A stretch of DNA of 7,104 nucleotides from Bacteroidota bacterium (lineage in GTDB: Bacteria; Bacteroidota; Bacteroidia; M30B66). Made by a program: the position numbers and the translations under genes. Under the pieces are notes generated by a model that ran no database searches, was not told the DNA's origin, and saw only the letters and a program-made list of their open reading frames with translations. The stretch lies in NCBI GenBank assembly GCA_020438185.1, contig JAGQVC010000084.1:1-7104 (forward strand), given 5' to 3'. How positions within the stretch are numbered: position 1 is the stretch's first letter; every line of letters starts with the position of its first letter. Shown here piece by piece: positions 5,158-7,104 of this stretch.

Positions 5158-6937
5158 CTACCAATCTTGCAGAGTTACTTCCTTCTGGTGAAATTACAGT
5201 AACCAGGTAAATACCCGTAGTAAGCGCGCCTGCCGGCGGATTAATTTCTTTTCGAATTCCTGCTGCCAGCGGTGAAGAGTACACAAGCCTTCCCTGAAGG
5301 TCTGTAATATTCAACTGAACTTTTTCGGGAATTCCTTCCAGAAACAAAGCACCATCAGAATATGGATTGGGGAATAACCTGAGTAATGTTGATGGACTGT
5401 CAAATCCTACATCCGAATAAGTAAATTCAGGAGACTCCGCAGAACAACCGTCTTCATTTACCAAAACCACTGAGTAATTACCATTCCCAACCGGATCAAT
5501 CTGCGGCGTATTATCAGCCCCTTCAATCAATTCACCATCCAGATACCAGCTCCAGGTAAATCCGGGTCCCGGGTTGCAGATAAGCTTGTTCGAAATTGGA
5601 TTAAAGAAAACCGTAGGTGCATCGGGTAGAGACAGAACCTCAACAATTACAGAATCCGAAACAGCCGAACAGCCCATTGCGTTTCTTACTTCAACATAGG
5701 CACTGGTTGTTTCGTACACAACAATAAACGAATCGTTTGCACCAAAAACCTGTTGCCCCGAAACATACCACTGGTAAAATTCTGATGAACCTGTGCTTAG
5801 TGTAACAGAATCGCCCTCACAAACAGGCGCTGTACTTGTGGTAATTTCCGGCGTAGCCGGTGACGCAAACACTATAACCGTATCTATGTTAGTAAACGAC
5901 AAACCAACCTGTGTTCCGATCGTATAGGTTCCAAACCCTTGCGAAGTGTTGAAGCTAAATGTGCCGGGCTCAGAAATCTGCAAAACAGCCGAACCCAGAT
6001 TGTCATCGGCACTTATTACATCTTCATCAAAAAATGCAAGCGAGAACGAAGGTTCATTTATTACATAACTGAGTGAATTTTGACTGAATGTGTTGTTATT
6101 ATCAATGGTGCCACTTGTTTGTGAAGAAGACCCTACTGTAAAAATCATATAAATATCAGGACTTCCCGTGCACCCAAAAATGTTTGGTTCCTCAACATCA
6201 CCGCACCAGTTGGTTCCTGTTGCGGTAAATGAAACGGCAGTCAGCACATAATCCAGTAAGCTGGTTTCAAGCGAAACATAATACGTGTCAGGCGCTGTGT
6301 AATTTTGTGTTTCAGGCACGGCTTCGCCGGATGTATTTCCGTTCCCGAAGTCCCAATTGTAAACCACAGGTTGGGTCGAACTCGTGATCAGCGCCTCAAA
6401 ATCAACTGCAATTGAGTCGCAACCGGAGGACGGCGAAAAGGCAAAGCCCGAGTTTCCGGCACCGCCGGGAACAACAAGTAAAGGCAAGGTAAACGACTGC
6501 GGAACTTCGGTAGATATAGGCGCTGAAACAGACGCAATTACATTAACTGAAATGGTATAACTGCCAATATTTTCGGGAATTCCGCACATTTTCACACAAC
6601 CACGCTGAGAGGCAGGGTCAGATGTAATGTCATAAATATTGTCGCTTTCGCTGGCTGTCCATGACAAACCCGCTGGCATACCTGCCACGGAAGTTATTGT
6701 AATTTGAGCCAGTGTTACATCAAAGCCACTTCCCGCATCAGTAAACTGCTGCGGCATAAAAAAGGTGAGATCCACATCGTAGTATTCGCCCTGAATGGCT
6801 TGTGGCAAAACATCAGGACAAAGAGCAGGTGCTGCCGGGCTGGCAGTACATAAGGGATTAACCACACAACCATCGCATTGCGCATTGGCGGTAACAGCAA
6901 AAACCCAAATTGACAGGACAAGTAAAATTCGAAGCAT
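5144..6937 (-). CDS. Secreted multidomain adhesin-like protein (PKD-like, C2-like, Ig-like) with T9SS sorting domain
   Basis: This 597-residue protein is exported but I recognise no catalytic motif. Residues 1-19 are a signal peptide (hydrophobic core, cleavage near ANAQ). Residues about 21-157 start with a cysteine-rich stretch (C21, C24, C30, C40) and look like a beta-sandwich. Residues about 166-240 resemble a PKD domain (YNWDFGNGNTSGE, then YYVSLET). Residues about 241-335 resemble a C2 fold (DIYMIF, then FFDEDVISADDNLGSAVL). Two Ig-like repeats follow at about 360-435 and 437-508, each with an xWY strand and a GCSA near its end. Residues 516-597 are a T9SS type A sorting domain (RLFPNPYSDG, then TGIYLVTV). 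It is likely a surface or released binding protein. Its last codons overlap the response regulator gene on the opposite strand. The start has no Shine-Dalgarno site; TCTATTTG about 30 bases upstream is a one-mismatch -7 candidate. Confidence 0.8.
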   Translation of the reverse strand: MLRILLVLSIWVFAVTANAQCDGCVVNPLCTASPAAPALCPDVLPQAIQGEYYDVDLTFFMPQQFTDAGSGFDVTLAQITITSVAGMPAGLSWTASESDNIYDITSDPASQRGCVKMCGIPENIGSYTISVNVIASVSAPISTEVPQSFTLPLLVVPGGAGNSGFAFSPSSGCDSIAVDFEALITSSTQPVVYNWDFGNGNTSGEAVPETQNYTAPDTYYVSLETSLLDYVLTAVSFTATGTNWCGDVEEPNIFGCTGSPDIYMIFTVGSSSQTSGTIDNNNTFSQNSLSYVINEPSFSLAFFDEDVISADDNLGSAVLQISEPGTFSFNTSQGFGTYTIGTQVGLSFTNIDTVIVFASPATPEITTSTAPVCEGDSVTLSTGSSEFYQWYVSGQQVFGANDSFIVVYETTSAYVEVRNAMGCSAVSDSVIVEVLSLPDAPTVFFNPISNKLICNPGPGFTWSWYLDGELIEGADNTPQIDPVGNGNYSVVLVNEDGCSAESPEFTYSDVGFDSPSTLLRLFPNPYSDGALFLEGIPEKVQLNITDLQGRLVYSSPLAAGIRKEINPPAGALTTGIYLVTVISPEGSNSARLVVTAR

Positions 6938-7002
6938 AGGCGTGTTGACTTAGTGTTCTAAAATACAAATAGATTGTTTCGGAAAAGCAAAGCAGCAATT
7001 CT

Positions 7003-7010
7003 TATTTTTC
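7003..7010 (+). promoter_or_regulatory. Possible -7 element of rnhB
   Basis: TATTTTTC matches TAnnTTTG at all defined bases except the last. It ends four bases before the GTG start of rnhB, the same arrangement as at the response regulator gene, so the mRNA may be leaderless. The nearest TTG (6974-6976) is 26 bases upstream, a poor spacing for a -33 element. Confidence 0.25.
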
Positions 7011-7014
7011 TGCT

Positions 7015-7104
7015 GTGAAATTGGAACCTCTAAAGGCATTCTTAAATAAAGGAGTTACCGAAGCCGGTGTTGATGAAGCAGGAAGAGGCTGCCTGGCCGG
7101 ACCG
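7015..7104 (+). CDS. rnhB: Ribonuclease HII, N-terminal fragment cut by window edge
   Basis: Thirty codons are visible before the right edge. RNase HII cuts the RNA strand of RNA-DNA hybrids, mainly at single ribonucleotides built into DNA, and acts in the cytosol. The diagnostic motif AGVDEAGRGCLAGP (17-30) contains the first two catalytic acids, D20 and E21, and the conserved GRG loop that reads the ribose. The remaining catalytic residues lie outside the window. The start is taken as GTG at 7015, which gives a short N-terminal extension typical of the family; no ATG lies in frame between here and the motif. The gene diverges from the T9SS protein gene across 77 bp, so the two promoters must be packed into that space. 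Identification is strong because this motif is specific to type 2 RNases H. Confidence 0.88.
   Translation, partial: MKLEPLKAFLNKGVTEAGVDEAGRGCLAGP

Noticed and set aside
1..7104. Possible undescribed defence, mobile or biosynthetic system
   Set aside because: The genes belong to known families, orientations are mixed, there are no integrase, transposase, repeat array or boundary repeats, and only arsR and the AHSA1-VOC gene form an evident unit.

Overview
The window looks like ordinary chromosome from a member of the Bacteroidota. Four things support this. Two secreted proteins end in type IX secretion system (T9SS) type A sorting domains, a system largely confined to this phylum. Clear Shine-Dalgarno sequences are absent. 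Several genes are preceded by the Bacteroidota-type -7 element TAnnTTTG. Menaquinone appears to be made by the futalosine route (mqnE), which some Bacteroidota lineages use. The sequence does not resolve the organism further. I see no phage, insertion sequence, CRISPR array, tRNA or rRNA.

Layout. 1-796 (minus): mqnE, with its C-terminus beyond the left edge. 854-2674 (minus): a secreted M43-family (pappalysin-like) zinc metalloprotease with a T9SS tail. 2675-2967: non-coding. 2968-4265 (minus): a two-gene operon of an ArsR-type repressor and a fused AHSA1/SRPBCC-VOC protein, overlapping by ATGA. 4266-4458: divergent control region. 4459-5157 (plus): an OmpR/PhoB-type response regulator with no adjacent kinase. 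5144-6937 (minus): a secreted multidomain adhesin-like protein with PKD-like, C2-like and Ig-like regions and a T9SS tail, overlapping the response regulator tail to tail by 14 bp. 6938-7014: intergenic. 7015 to the right edge (plus): the first 30 codons of ribonuclease HII (rnhB).

How the genes work together. Only arsR and the AHSA1-VOC gene form a clear functional unit. Their control region is the best-defined regulatory structure here: a good -33/-7 promoter with one palindrome inside the spacer and a second, near-identical one starting at the end of the -7 element and covering the expected start site. This suggests an autorepressed operon. The two T9SS cargo proteins share an export route but have no other visible link. 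MqnE, the response regulator and RNase HII are independent housekeeping or regulatory genes.

I found no convincing new multi-gene system. The points most worth a second look are the double operator at the arsR promoter, the AHSA1-VOC fusion, the C2-like segment in the adhesin-like protein, and the apparently leaderless response regulator and rnhB starts.
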